Of a DNA stretch of 64,000 bases, positions 7,922 to 16,637 are shown one piece after another. Position 1 is the first letter of the stretch; every line of letters starts with the position of its first letter. Made by a program: the position numbers and the translations under genes. Source of the stretch: Candidatus Binatia bacterium (lineage in GTDB: Bacteria > Desulfobacterota > Binatia > Bin18); NCBI GenBank assembly GCA_022826945.1, contig JAJDTY010000071.1:1-64000 (forward strand), given 5' to 3'. Under the pieces are notes generated by a model. That model was not told the DNA's origin. It did not search any database and was given only the letters and a program-made list of their open reading frames with translations.

Positions 7922-9337
7922 TCAAGATTCAACCGCAACCGGCGGCTCCGCCAAGACACGGCCAATCCGGGCAAGACAGCGTTCCTTTCCCAACACCTCC
8001 ATGACCTCAAAAATCCCAGGACTCGCGGTCTTTCCGGTGAGCGCGACCCGGACCGGTTGGGCGATTTTGCCCAATTTGACCTGCTCGGTCTCCATAAACG
8101 CAGTGAATGCTTTATGGAGGGTCGGCTCATCCCAGACTGCCACGTCATGCAGTTGGGTCCGCAAACGCGCCAGCATTGGCAGGGTAGCGGCCTTTAGAAA
8201 TTTCTTCGCCGCCTTCTCCTCTAACGTAATATTATCTGACAGATAGAAATGGGCCTGCGTACCCAACTCCGCTAGCGTTTTCGCGCGAGGTTGCAGCGTT
8301 ATCACCATCCGTGCCAGCCAATCGTCATCAGGCATGGGACGTTCCGTTGCAGGGAGAAAGGGCTTCACTTCTTGTGTCAATTGCTTGGCAGGCCGCGCAT
8401 TGAGATAGTGCGCGTTCAGCCACTCCAGCTTTTCCTGATTAAAGACACCTGCGGATTTGCCGACGTCTTCGAGCTTGAATTTTTCTTCAAGTTCCTGCCA
8501 CGAAAAGACTTCGTCGTCGCCATGCGCCCATCCCAGGCGGGCCAGAAAATTCACCAGCGCATCCGGTAAATAGCCTACTTCTCGATAGGCACGGACGGCG
8601 GTCGCTCCATGGCGCTTGCTGAGCGGTGCCCGGTCGTTACCCAAAATTAGAGGCAGATGAGCGAAATGGGGGAGCGAGGCGTCCATTGCCTGGAAGAGCA
8701 GGATCTGACGCGGCGTATTCGTCAGATGATCATCACCTCGAATAATATGGGAGATATGGAGGCCGGCGTCATCAAAGACCGAGCAGAAGTTATACGTTGG
8801 TGAGCCGTCAGAGCGCACCAGAATCAGGTCGTCCAGTTCCTGATTCTGAAACACCACCCGCCCCTTCAGCAGATCATCAACAACAGTCTCGCCTTCTTTG
8901 GGACTCCGGAAACGCACCGTGTAGGGACGAGACTCGCCCGGCGCGGGCAGATAGTCCCGGCAGGTCCCGTCGTAGGCCGGACTGCGTCCTGTGGCTAAGG
9001 CGGCTTTCCGTTTCGCCTCAAGCTCCTCAGAGGTACAAAAACAGCGAAAGGCCCGCCCTTGGCTGAGCAACCGCTCGCCCATGTCCTGGTACTGCACCGA
9101 GCGCTGGCTTTGGTAGTATGGCCCCTCGTCCCAAGCCAGACCAAGCCAGCGCATCGAAGCTAAGATATCGTCGTGGAATTCTTGGGTAGAGCGCTGCACG
9201 TCGGTGTCATCAATGCGCAGCACGAAAGTTCCGGATTGTTGTCGCGCGGCCAAGAGGGCAAACAGGGCGGTCCGGGCTCCGCCAATATGCAGGAAACCGG
9301 TCGGACTCGGGGCAAAACGTGAACGGACGGCTGTCAT
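7922..9337 (-). CDS. gltX: Glutamyl-tRNA synthetase (class I)
   Basis: A 471-residue GluRS that charges tRNA-Glu with glutamate. The class I HIGH signature is LHIGG near residue 16 and the KMSKS equivalent is LSKRHG near residue 240. A Cys-rich insert (CFC, then YDGTC) matches the zinc-binding region of E. coli GluRS. The C-terminal anticodon-binding helical domain is present to the stop at 7922. The gene is boxed in by tRNA-Gln and tRNA-Glu(CTC) just downstream on the same strand, and by tRNA-Lys and tRNA-Glu(TTC) upstream on the other strand. Whether it also mischarges tRNA-Gln (non-discriminating type, needing GatCAB) cannot be told from the sequence. Confidence 0.96.
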   Translation of the reverse strand: MTAVRSRFAPSPTGFLHIGGARTALFALLAARQQSGTFVLRIDDTDVQRSTQEFHDDILASMRWLGLAWDEGPYYQSQRSVQYQDMGERLLSQGRAFRCFCTSEELEAKRKAALATGRSPAYDGTCRDYLPAPGESRPYTVRFRSPKEGETVVDDLLKGRVVFQNQELDDLILVRSDGSPTYNFCSVFDDAGLHISHIIRGDDHLTNTPRQILLFQAMDASLPHFAHLPLILGNDRAPLSKRHGATAVRAYREVGYLPDALVNFLARLGWAHGDDEVFSWQELEEKFKLEDVGKSAGVFNQEKLEWLNAHYLNARPAKQLTQEVKPFLPATERPMPDDDWLARMVITLQPRAKTLAELGTQAHFYLSDNITLEEKAAKKFLKAATLPMLARLRTQLHDVAVWDEPTLHKAFTAFMETEQVKLGKIAQPVRVALTGKTASPGIFEVMEVLGKERCLARIGRVLAEPPVAVES

Positions 9338-9466
9338 GCCCGAACGCTACCCACGGGCAGCCGACAAGTCAACGCCGGGCGATCAGCATGCCCGACTCCT
9401 GGTATCGGTCCGCAGGGTGGAGGGGGTTTGAGTTCTTGGAGGGTATCAGGTAAGGTGCGCTGAGCT

Positions 9467-9539
9467 GAGCCGATAGCTCAGTTGGTAGAGCATCTGCCTT
9501 TTAAGCAGAGGGTCCCGGGTTCGAGCCCCGGTCGGCTCA
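9467..9539 (+). tRNA. tRNA-Lys (anticodon TTT)
   Basis: Cloverleaf with acceptor stem GAGCCGA/TCGGCTC, D arm with GCTCAGTTGGTAGAGC, anticodon stem TCTGC/GCAGA around CTTTTAA (anticodon TTT), and T loop GGTTCGAGCCC. No CCA is encoded. tRNA-Glu(TTC) follows 22 bases later on the same strand. Confidence 0.96.
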
Positions 9540-9561
9540 TCCCTCTTTTACAATCCATTCT

Positions 9562-9636
<75 letters not shown>

Positions 9637-9642
9637 CTCTCC

Positions 9643-10929
9643 TCACACAAACATCTCCAGAGGCTCGAACTCCTCTCGGAGCAACGCCTTCGTATCATCG
9701 TAGCCCAGCCATTCCTTAATCAGGGTGGCGTAGACACGACGAAAGTCGGTCGTATAGCGCAGGTTACCGTCGTCCAAATCGGTCAGGCTGGGTGGAGTGC
9801 TGTAAAAGCCGCCTTTGACTTTTTCACCGATGACGTACACCGGGGTAGCCGTCCCGTGGTCAGTACCTTTACTGGCGTTCTCGGGGACGCGCCGGCCAAA
9901 TTCGGTAAAAACCATGATCGCGACATCATCGGCCCGACCGATACGGTTGAGGTCCGCCATAAAACCGCGTAGCGCGTCGGTGGTATAGGTCAGGAGACGG
10001 AAATGGAGATCGTTTTGGTGGACGTGGGTATCAAAGACATTGCCCGCATAACTGACGTAATACAGCCGGGTCGGTATCTCGGCTTTGATTAAGGCCGCGA
10101 CCTTGCGCAAATCAAGCCCGAGACCGGCCGCCCGCACGCCATAGTCGACCGGGGTCTGATAGTCCGCCCACGCCTGACGCACAAAGGCCGCACTTTCTGT
10201 TGCGTTTTCAGCCAAGCCAGTCAGGAAGTCCAAGGAGGCGTTGGGTGTCGCCCGCTTGTCACTCAGCCGGGGAAAAACCGATTGTTGCTGGTGAACGCCA
10301 TTCCGTTTAAACCCTTCGGGGTCATAGAAGACCAGGGGCGAGTGGTGGCGACTGCGCACGGCCAGGGATTGCGCAGTCGCAATATTGACCAGATAGTTGC
10401 GCTGCACCTCGGGGTCGAGCGCATCGGCCAAGCGGCCGAGCCAGCCGAGTTTTTCGCCCGCATGAGGGCTGCCCGTATGCCAAAAGCCCATGGACGCAAA
10501 ATGCGACAGGATCGGATTGTCGTATCCACAGGCGTGGACAATAGCCAGCTTGCCGTCTTTGTATAGATGCTCGAAGCCGGCCATGGCTGGATGAAAACCA
10601 AAGTGCGCGTCAATCTTCCGCACATCTTGGACCGGAATACCAATGGTCGGACGCTGTTGGTAATAGGCATCGTCGCCATACGGAATGATCGTATTCACCC
10701 CGTCGTTCCCGCCTGAGAGTTCGACCACGACAAGAATGCGTTCTGGATGCTTATGGGGTGACGTCGCAGCCTCCACTTGCTTTGCCAGTACCGAGAACGG
10801 ACCACGGGACGCCAGAGGGGTACCGAGCAGGCCGGCCCCAACGCCGAGGCCGTACATTCCCACTCGGAGGGCGTCGCGTCGTGAGAGTGACCTGTTCAGT
10901 AGAGACATTTTTATCGAGGTTTTAGCCAT
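9643..10929 (-). CDS. DUF1501 family secreted protein with Tat signal
   Basis: A 428-residue DUF1501 protein (alkaline-phosphatase-like fold related to sulfatases; function mostly unknown). The N-terminus has a twin-arginine signal, SRRDALRVG followed by a hydrophobic Gly/Leu-rich core, so export through Tat is expected. Landmarks are VVVELSGGNDGVNTIIPYGD, HFASMGFWHTGSP, and the C-terminal EFGRRVPENASKGTDHG, holding likely metal-binding residues of this family. It starts 18 bases after the stop of a DUF1800 gene on the same strand; DUF1800-DUF1501 pairs are very common and presumably act together outside the cytoplasm. The three stacked ATGs upstream leave a small start uncertainty. Confidence 0.93.
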   Translation of the reverse strand: MAKTSIKMSLLNRSLSRRDALRVGMYGLGVGAGLLGTPLASRGPFSVLAKQVEAATSPHKHPERILVVVELSGGNDGVNTIIPYGDDAYYQQRPTIGIPVQDVRKIDAHFGFHPAMAGFEHLYKDGKLAIVHACGYDNPILSHFASMGFWHTGSPHAGEKLGWLGRLADALDPEVQRNYLVNIATAQSLAVRSRHHSPLVFYDPEGFKRNGVHQQQSVFPRLSDKRATPNASLDFLTGLAENATESAAFVRQAWADYQTPVDYGVRAAGLGLDLRKVAALIKAEIPTRLYYVSYAGNVFDTHVHQNDLHFRLLTYTTDALRGFMADLNRIGRADDVAIMVFTEFGRRVPENASKGTDHGTATPVYVIGEKVKGGFYSTPPSLTDLDDGNLRYTTDFRRVYATLIKEWLGYDDTKALLREEFEPLEMFV

Positions 10930-10947
10930 ACGCCTTATCCTTCGTTG

Positions 10948-12858
10948 TTAGCCTAACTGATATTCTGGCGCGCTCATAATGAGATGGACCAGATGACGGA
11001 CCGGCTCCTCCAGATAGGTCAGCGCCGGTTTGATCTTCTCTGTCCCCAGCTCCTGGGTGAGGAAGTCGATAAGCGCTTGTCGATCGTCTGCCGCCAGGGG
11101 AACCTGCAGCAGACGATCAAGGAAATGATCGACAACCTCAGACGTTGTTGCCAGCCCAGCCTGGCGAACCATATCGGTCATGGAAAGCTGGGCAGCAAAA
11201 CGAGGAATGGGTTTCACCCGACGAAAAGCTTCTTGCCAGCCGTGGGTACTGCCGTAGCGCGTGTTATAGTCCTCGTCCGCTCCCGCCATCATATTAAACA
11301 TGGACATGGACTCGGAGCCTGACTGCTCCATGGCGTTGCCGGACATGGCGTTATCATCGGTCTCAATCGTTGCTGCCGTAATCTCATAGCCTTGGGCAAT
11401 CTTGGTCGCCACCTTTTGGTTGGTCACCGGCATCCAGCGGTCCGGCGGCCGAAAATTAACCATATCGGGAAAGAAGACCGCGCGGGCGAAGTTTCCGCGT
11501 TCAAGCAGTAAGGCCGGCGTAATCCAACTTCGCCCCCCCTCCCAGCCTGCGACGTTCGGCGGATGAAAGAGCTCTTGGCCCAAATCGCGGGTAGTCGTGT
11601 TGAAGTCGGGTACTCCGGGGATATCGGTCAGTCCGAGCCTGCGATAGGTCGAAATCACAAGATGCACCGGGCCTTTGATCTGGGTTCCGTAGGCTGGCGG
11701 ACTGTAGAAGTCGCGCGAGAGAAAAATCGTCGTCAACAGCGGTGCGATTTCATAGTGATGCTCGCGCAAGATCGCACCGAGTTGCGCGACCAACTCGGGC
11801 GCGGGGTTTTGCCGGACAAAATAGCGATATAGCTTGGCTGCAATAAAATGGGCCGTCACATCCTGTTCCAGAATAATATCAATAATATCGATACCGTCAT
11901 AATTCCCGTTGCGTCCGAGGAAGGTCTTCTCTCCTTCGTCGTGTAACTCGGGTTTGACGACAAAATCCAGCCCGACATGGGTCCAGCCGGTAAAGGCCCG
12001 GGAGGCCTCACGAATATCTGTCTCGGTGTAGTTGCCCACCCCCAGGGTGAAGAGTTCCAGGATTTCTCTGCCAAAGTTCTCGTTGGGGTGGCCTTTGATA
12101 TTCTCCCCCGCATCCAGATAGACAAGCATGGCCGGGTCCTGGGCGACGCCGATGAGAAGATCACGGAAATCCCCATTTCCCCGCTGCCAGAATAATTCGA
12201 GCTGTTTGAGGAGCTTGCGGTAGTCCCGCACCTTGGTGTCTGAGGTTGCAAAATGACCGTGCCAGAACAGGGCGAGTTTTTCCTGGAGCGGACGCTTTGT
12301 CGCCAGCATACGTTGAGCCCACCACTGTCCGGCCCGCCGCATTTCCAGCGCGTCGGCCCGTAGCCAATAGAAAAAACGATCGACAACGGGCTGGAGGGGA
12401 CGACTCCCGCCGGGTTTGACCTTGACCCCCATGGACTCGCCGTTGACGCGGGCAATCCGTACGGCGTCTGCTCGACTTTTCGGAAACGGGTCAAGCGTTG
12501 GGTCGAACACCCCGGATTCGTCGAACGGCGGAACGTGGCTGTTGTCGATGTTTTGGTAGTGAACCAGATGACGAACGGCGGCGGCTGGCGTCATCGCAGC
12601 CAAGTGGTCAATTTCTTGGGGCGAACCGCCAAAACCGGCCCGCTCCAAGAGATGGGCAGCCCGATCCCGACTCCATTCTTGGGCGGTTATAGGCGTCAGG
12701 TCACCCATCCATGAGGCTGGTCCAGCTCGAAGATTCTGCTTCTGGGGACGAGCCTCCTCGGCGAAAAGAGGGGACATCAGAAGGACGAAAAACATACAGC
12801 TTCCAGTCCCCACCCTCTTGACGAGCCGACTCAGTCTCCGGTTCCAGGTCCATTGCAT
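10948..12858 (-). CDS. DUF1800 family secreted protein
   Basis: A 636-residue DUF1800 protein. It begins with a basic stretch and a hydrophobic signal peptide (CMFFVLLMSPLFAEE), so it is probably periplasmic or cell-surface. The family core is visible: AAHLLERAGFGGSPQEID, then LALFWHGHFATSDTKV, ENFGREILELFTLGVGNYTE and a C-terminal HPPNVAGWEGGRSW. Biochemical function of DUF1800 is not established. A Met-rich insert (SMSMFNMMAG near residue 520) is present. ATG at 12858 has GGAGAGG nine bases upstream. It is first of a two-gene unit with DUF1501 and is transcribed divergently from acnA. Confidence 0.93.
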   Translation of the reverse strand: MQWTWNRRLSRLVKRVGTGSCMFFVLLMSPLFAEEARPQKQNLRAGPASWMGDLTPITAQEWSRDRAAHLLERAGFGGSPQEIDHLAAMTPAAAVRHLVHYQNIDNSHVPPFDESGVFDPTLDPFPKSRADAVRIARVNGESMGVKVKPGGSRPLQPVVDRFFYWLRADALEMRRAGQWWAQRMLATKRPLQEKLALFWHGHFATSDTKVRDYRKLLKQLELFWQRGNGDFRDLLIGVAQDPAMLVYLDAGENIKGHPNENFGREILELFTLGVGNYTETDIREASRAFTGWTHVGLDFVVKPELHDEGEKTFLGRNGNYDGIDIIDIILEQDVTAHFIAAKLYRYFVRQNPAPELVAQLGAILREHHYEIAPLLTTIFLSRDFYSPPAYGTQIKGPVHLVISTYRRLGLTDIPGVPDFNTTTRDLGQELFHPPNVAGWEGGRSWITPALLLERGNFARAVFFPDMVNFRPPDRWMPVTNQKVATKIAQGYEITAATIETDDNAMSGNAMEQSGSESMSMFNMMAGADEDYNTRYGSTHGWQEAFRRVKPIPRFAAQLSMTDMVRQAGLATTSEVVDHFLDRLLQVPLAADDRQALIDFLTQELGTEKIKPALTYLEEPVRHLVHLIMSAPEYQLG

Positions 12859-13050
12859 TGGCTGACCTCTCCTACTCCAGATATATACTCGCTGATCCGG
12901 CTACACCACAAGATACCAAGAAAATTCTCCGGTTTAGCGTTCTCATGCTTCGTCGCTCCCTTGCCTTGATGGGCGAGAGAATATATCCGCTTAGCCAAGC
13001 ACCAGAGTATCATTTTGCAATAGGTGACAAAGACGTGGAGGGATTTTTGT

Positions 13051-15762
13051 ATGGCACATAACCTGTTTGATTCTTTGCAAACCTTTACCACCGCGGCTGG
13101 AAAAACCGGCCGGTTTTATGCTCTGCCTCAACTCGAAAAAGCGGGCGTCGGACCAGTTTCTCGTCTTCCGGTCAGTATCCGTATCGTGCTGGAGTCGGTC
13201 CTACGTAATTATGATGGCCAGAAAATTACTGAAGAGGACGTCCGGACCCTCGCCAATTGGAGACCGACAGAGACCCGTACGGCGGAAATTCCCTTTGTGG
13301 TAGCACGGATTATCCTGCAAGACTTTACCGGCGTTCCCCTGCTGGTCGACTTGGCCGCCATGCGTTCAGCCGTAGCCAGGCTGGGCAAAGATCCCAAACT
13401 GATCGAACCCCTGGTACCCGTGGACCTAGTGGTCGACCACTCGATTCAGGTCGACCACTCAGGGATTGGGAATGCTTTACAACGGAATATGGAGATCGAA
13501 TTCGAGCGCAATCAGCCCCGGTATCAATTTCTGAAATGGGGCATGCAGGCGTTCGATAGTTTTCAGGTCGTACCGCCGGGTATCGGTATTGTTCATCAGG
13601 TCAATCTGGAATACCTGGCCAAAGGCGTCCTCGAGAGAGACGGTGTCTATTATCCGGATACGCTCGTAGGAACAGACTCGCATACCACCATGATTAACGG
13701 CCTTGGGGTGGTCGCCTGGGGGGTGGGAGGCATTGAGGCAGAGGCCGGTATGCTGGGGCAACCAGTGTATTTTCTCACCCCGGATGTCGTTGGTATGCAT
13801 ATGACCGGCCGCCTGCGCGAGGGGGTCACCGCGACGGACCTCGTGCTACACTGCACCGAGATGCTCCGCGCGGCCAAGGTCGTAGGGAAATTCGTGGAAT
13901 ATTTTGGCGAAGGCGCGGCGTCCCTGCCCCTGACCGATAGAGCAACAATTGCCAATATGGCACCGGAGTATGGCGCGACCATGGGCTTTTTCCCGATTGA
14001 TGAGGAAACCTGCAAATACCTGACGGCGACGGGTCGCACCGAGGAGCAGGTTGATGCGTTCCGGAGCTATTTTCAGGCCCAGCAAATGTTTGGCATTCCG
14101 CGCCAGGGTGAGGCGGACTACAGCCAGGTGCTTGAACTCGATTTGGCCGATGTGCAGCCCGGTCTGGCCGGCCCACGCCGTCCGCAGGATCGGATTGACC
14201 TCCCGGACATGAAGGAGACATTCCAGGGACTCCTCACAAAGCCGCTCAACGAGGGTGGTTTTCAGGCCGACCAATCGACGCTTGACCAGCGCCATGTCGT
14301 GCCGAAAGACGGCCCTTCGAACTTCAGCGATATTGGGCATGGTGATGTGCTCATTGCTGCGATTACTTCATGCACAAACACCTCAAATCCGAGTGTAATG
14401 TTGGCAGCCGGACTCGTGGCCAAAAAGGCGGTCGAGCGCGGCATGACGGTCAAACCAACGGTCAAAACCTCTCTGGGTCCGGGCTCGCGAGTCGTAACGG
14501 AATATCTGGAGAAAACCGGATTACAACAATATCTTAACCAAGTCGGCTTTCAGACCGTGGGGTATGGCTGCACCACCTGTATCGGGAACTCCGGTCCACT
14601 CGACTCGAATATCGAACAGACCGTAACGCAGCATAATCTTGTGGCTGCCAGCGTCCTAAGCGGCAATCGCAACTTCGAGGCCCGCGTTCATCAAAATATT
14701 CGAGCGAATTTTCTGATGAGTCCTCCGCTCGTCGTGGCATTTGCCCTGGCGGGGCGGGTTGATATTGACCTGACCCGCGAGCCCGTGGGTCAAGACAAAG
14801 ACGGAACCGACGTCTATTTGCGTGACCTGTGGCCGAGCGGGAACGAAATTCAAGACCTGATGGCGTCCGCCATGGACTCGGACACCTACCGCCGGTTGTA
14901 TACCGACTTTGAAGAGCAGAACCCGCTCTGGAATGACATTTCCAGTTCAACTGGTGCGGCCTACGAGTGGAACGCGGAATCGACCTATATTCAGGAGCCG
15001 CCCTTCTTTGAGGCTTTCGGCCTCCAGGCCGGAACGATTCAAGACATTACCGGCGCCCGCCCGCTAGCCGTGCTGGGCGATTCCGTCACCACCGACCATA
15101 TCAGTCCCGCGGGCGCGATTAAGCCGGATGCGCCGGCCGGCCGGTATCTCCAGGAGCATGAAGTTGCAGTCAAGGATTTCAATAGCTACGGCTCACGTCG
15201 CGGTAATGATCGCATCATGACCCGGGGCACGTTTGCCAACGTGCGGATTAAGAACTTGATGGTGCCCGGAGTTGAAGGCGGGGTCACACAGTATCATGCC
15301 GCTCATGGGAATGGTGGTGAGCGAATGGCGATCTACGATGCGGCCATGAAATATCAGGTCGACGGCACCCCGCTAGTCGTGTTGGCCGGGCAGGAGTACG
15401 GCACAGGAAGCTCGCGTGACTGGGCCGCCAAAGGGACACGGCTGCTTGGAGTGAAAGCGGTGGTTGCTCAGAGCTTTGAGCGGATTCACCGCAGCAATCT
15501 GGTCTTTATGGGCGTGGTGCCCTGTCAGTTCAAAGAAGGGACCAGTGTGCAAACGCTGAACCTTGACGGGACAGAGACTTTTGATCTCATCGGGCTCAAC
15601 GCTGACCTCAAACCTCTGCAGGATGTGACCTTGGTCGTCCACCGTGCCAACGGACAGTCAACAGATGTCCAGGTCACCGTTCGTATTGATACGCCCATTG
15701 AGGTCGCATACTACCGGCATGGGGGTATTTTACCCTACGTGTTACGACAGTTGGTTGCCTGA
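13051..15762 (+). CDS. acnA: Aconitate hydratase (AcnA/IRP1 type)
   Basis: A 903-residue monomeric aconitase, converting citrate to isocitrate in the TCA cycle. The three [4Fe-4S] cysteines are present in SCTNTSNPS and [12 protein letters not shown]. The substrate-binding swivel domain is seen from [14 protein letters not shown] through [12 protein letters not shown] and [18 protein letters not shown] at 13051 has GGAGGGA eight bases upstream; an ATG-like start at 13024 would add nine residues without a ribosome site. The 190-base gap to the divergent DUF1800 gene must hold both promoters, but no clear consensus is seen. A long perfect hairpin lies 73 bases after the stop. The TCA partner citrate synthase is at 55831-56964. 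Confidence 0.97.
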   Translation: MAHNLFDSLQTFTTAAGKTGRFYALPQLEKAGVGPVSRLPVSIRIVLESVLRNYDGQKITEEDVRTLANWRPTETRTAEIPFVVARIILQDFTGVPLLVDLAAMRSAVARLGKDPKLIEPLVPVDLVVDHSIQVDHSGIGNALQRNMEIEFERNQPRYQFLKWGMQAFDSFQVVPPGIGIVHQVNLEYLAKGVLERDGVYYPDTLVGTDSHTTMINGLGVVAWGVGGIEAEAGMLGQPVYFLTPDVVGMHMTGRLREGVTATDLVLHCTEMLRAAKVVGKFVEYFGEGAASLPLTDRATIANMAPEYGATMGFFPIDEETCKYLTATGRTEEQVDAFRSYFQAQQMFGIPRQGEADYSQVLELDLADVQPGLAGPRRPQDRIDLPDMKETFQGLLTKPLNEGGFQADQSTLDQRHVVPKDGPSNFSDIGHGDVLIAAITSCTNTSNPSVMLAAGLVAKKAVERGMTVKPTVKTSLGPGSRVVTEYLEKTGLQQYLNQVGFQTVGYGCTTCIGNSGPLDSNIEQTVTQHNLVAASVLSGNRNFEARVHQNIRANFLMSPPLVVAFALAGRVDIDLTREPVGQDKDGTDVYLRDLWPSGNEIQDLMASAMDSDTYRRLYTDFEEQNPLWNDISSSTGAAYEWNAESTYIQEPPFFEAFGLQAGTIQDITGARPLAVLGDSVTTDHISPAGAIKPDAPAGRYLQEHEVAVKDFNSYGSRRGNDRIMTRGTFANVRIKNLMVPGVEGGVTQYHAAHGNGGERMAIYDAAMKYQVDGTPLVVLAGQEYGTGSSRDWAAKGTRLLGVKAVVAQSFERIHRSNLVFMGVVPCQFKEGTSVQTLNLDGTETFDLIGLNADLKPLQDVTLVVHRANGQSTDVQVTVRIDTPIEVAYYRHGGILPYVLRQLVA

Positions 15763-15835
15763 TGCTACGGGACGATTCAAGCATTGCTCCTCTCCGACCG
15801 CCCCTTCCCGGAAACTCTTATCGAGTGCTATCTAC

Positions 15836-15863
15836 GGGCACTTTGCACCCTTGCAAAGTGCCC
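15836..15863 (+). terminator. Perfect 12-bp hairpin after acnA, possible terminator
   Basis: GGGCACTTTGCA pairs exactly with TGCAAAGTGCCC across a four-base loop (CCCT). It is followed by GTTTGCTT and not a true T-tract, so intrinsic termination would be weak. It lies just ahead of the DsbA-like gene start at 15875, so it could also act as an mRNA processing or attenuation structure. Confidence 0.6.
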
Positions 15864-15874
15864 GTTTGCTTCCT

Positions 15875-16543
15875 ATGATCCGGCCAGACATGGTCTTACG
15901 AATCTGCTCTCTTCTTTTGAGCTTCTTCCTCGCTTGCCTCGCATTCCCCCAAAAGGGTCAGTCCACGACCGACTTGGTGGATCAGTATCTCTCTCTATCA
16001 GGTACCTTTTCTTTTGTGCGACGGGCTCCGGAGAAAGCGGAATCACAAAAGGTCATGCTGAGCGTCTTTGAGGACTTTCTGTGTCCCCATTGCTATGACG
16101 TCTTCTCCAACCTCATCCCGGCACTCAAGCAGAAATATCCAAATCAGCTCGATATCCGATTTCACGCAGTCCCGATTGTCCATGCGTCCTCTCAAATTCC
16201 AGCCCGTGCTTATGCCATCTCTCACGAGTTAGGACTGAGTGAAGAGATGCAGCGCGCGCTGTTTCACGCGCACTTTGAGGAAAATATTGATACGGGCAGC
16301 CGGGACGGCATCGCCCATGTCGCCCACCGCATCGGTCTCGATCCTGAATTGCTCCTGAGCCAGCTCGATGCAGACGGGGGGAAGGCCGAGCTTGAAGCAA
16401 CCGTTGCCCTGGGGAACAGCTATTATATTGAGAGTGTTCCGACCCTGATCATCGACGGGTGGATACGGGTGCAGGACCTCTCTCCCCAGAATATCGAAAC
16501 AATTATTGACGGGCTACTTGAACGCAAACGAGGAGAACCGTGA
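15875..16543 (+). CDS. DsbA-family thioredoxin-like periplasmic protein
   Basis: About 222 residues. The N-terminus MIRPDMVLRICSLLLSFFLA and following residues form a signal peptide, so the protein acts in the periplasm. The redox motif is FEDFLCPHCYDVF, a CPHC active site typical of DsbA. The cis-Pro region is SVPTLIIDG near the C-terminus. DsbA-like proteins catalyse thiol-disulfide exchange on exported proteins; the exact partner here is unknown. The open frame extends back into acnA but the ATG at 15875 (or 15890) is the only one giving a sensible signal peptide. It is followed 94 bases later by the first RND exporter gene. Confidence 0.88.
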   Translation: MIRPDMVLRICSLLLSFFLACLAFPQKGQSTTDLVDQYLSLSGTFSFVRRAPEKAESQKVMLSVFEDFLCPHCYDVFSNLIPALKQKYPNQLDIRFHAVPIVHASSQIPARAYAISHELGLSEEMQRALFHAHFEENIDTGSRDGIAHVAHRIGLDPELLLSQLDADGGKAELEATVALGNSYYIESVPTLIIDGWIRVQDLSPQNIETIIDGLLERKRGEP

Positions 16544-16637
16544 GTCCAAAGGAGAGTTGGTCTTTCCTCTCTGGAGAAACAATCGTAAATTCGTCGGCAC
16601 CCGCTAGGACCGCAGTGCAACGGAACAAGGGGACAGC

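Noticed and set aside
15875..16543. DsbA-like protein checked as a second selenoprotein candidate.
   Set aside because: Its active site is a normal CPHC with both cysteines encoded, and no in-frame TGA interrupts it.
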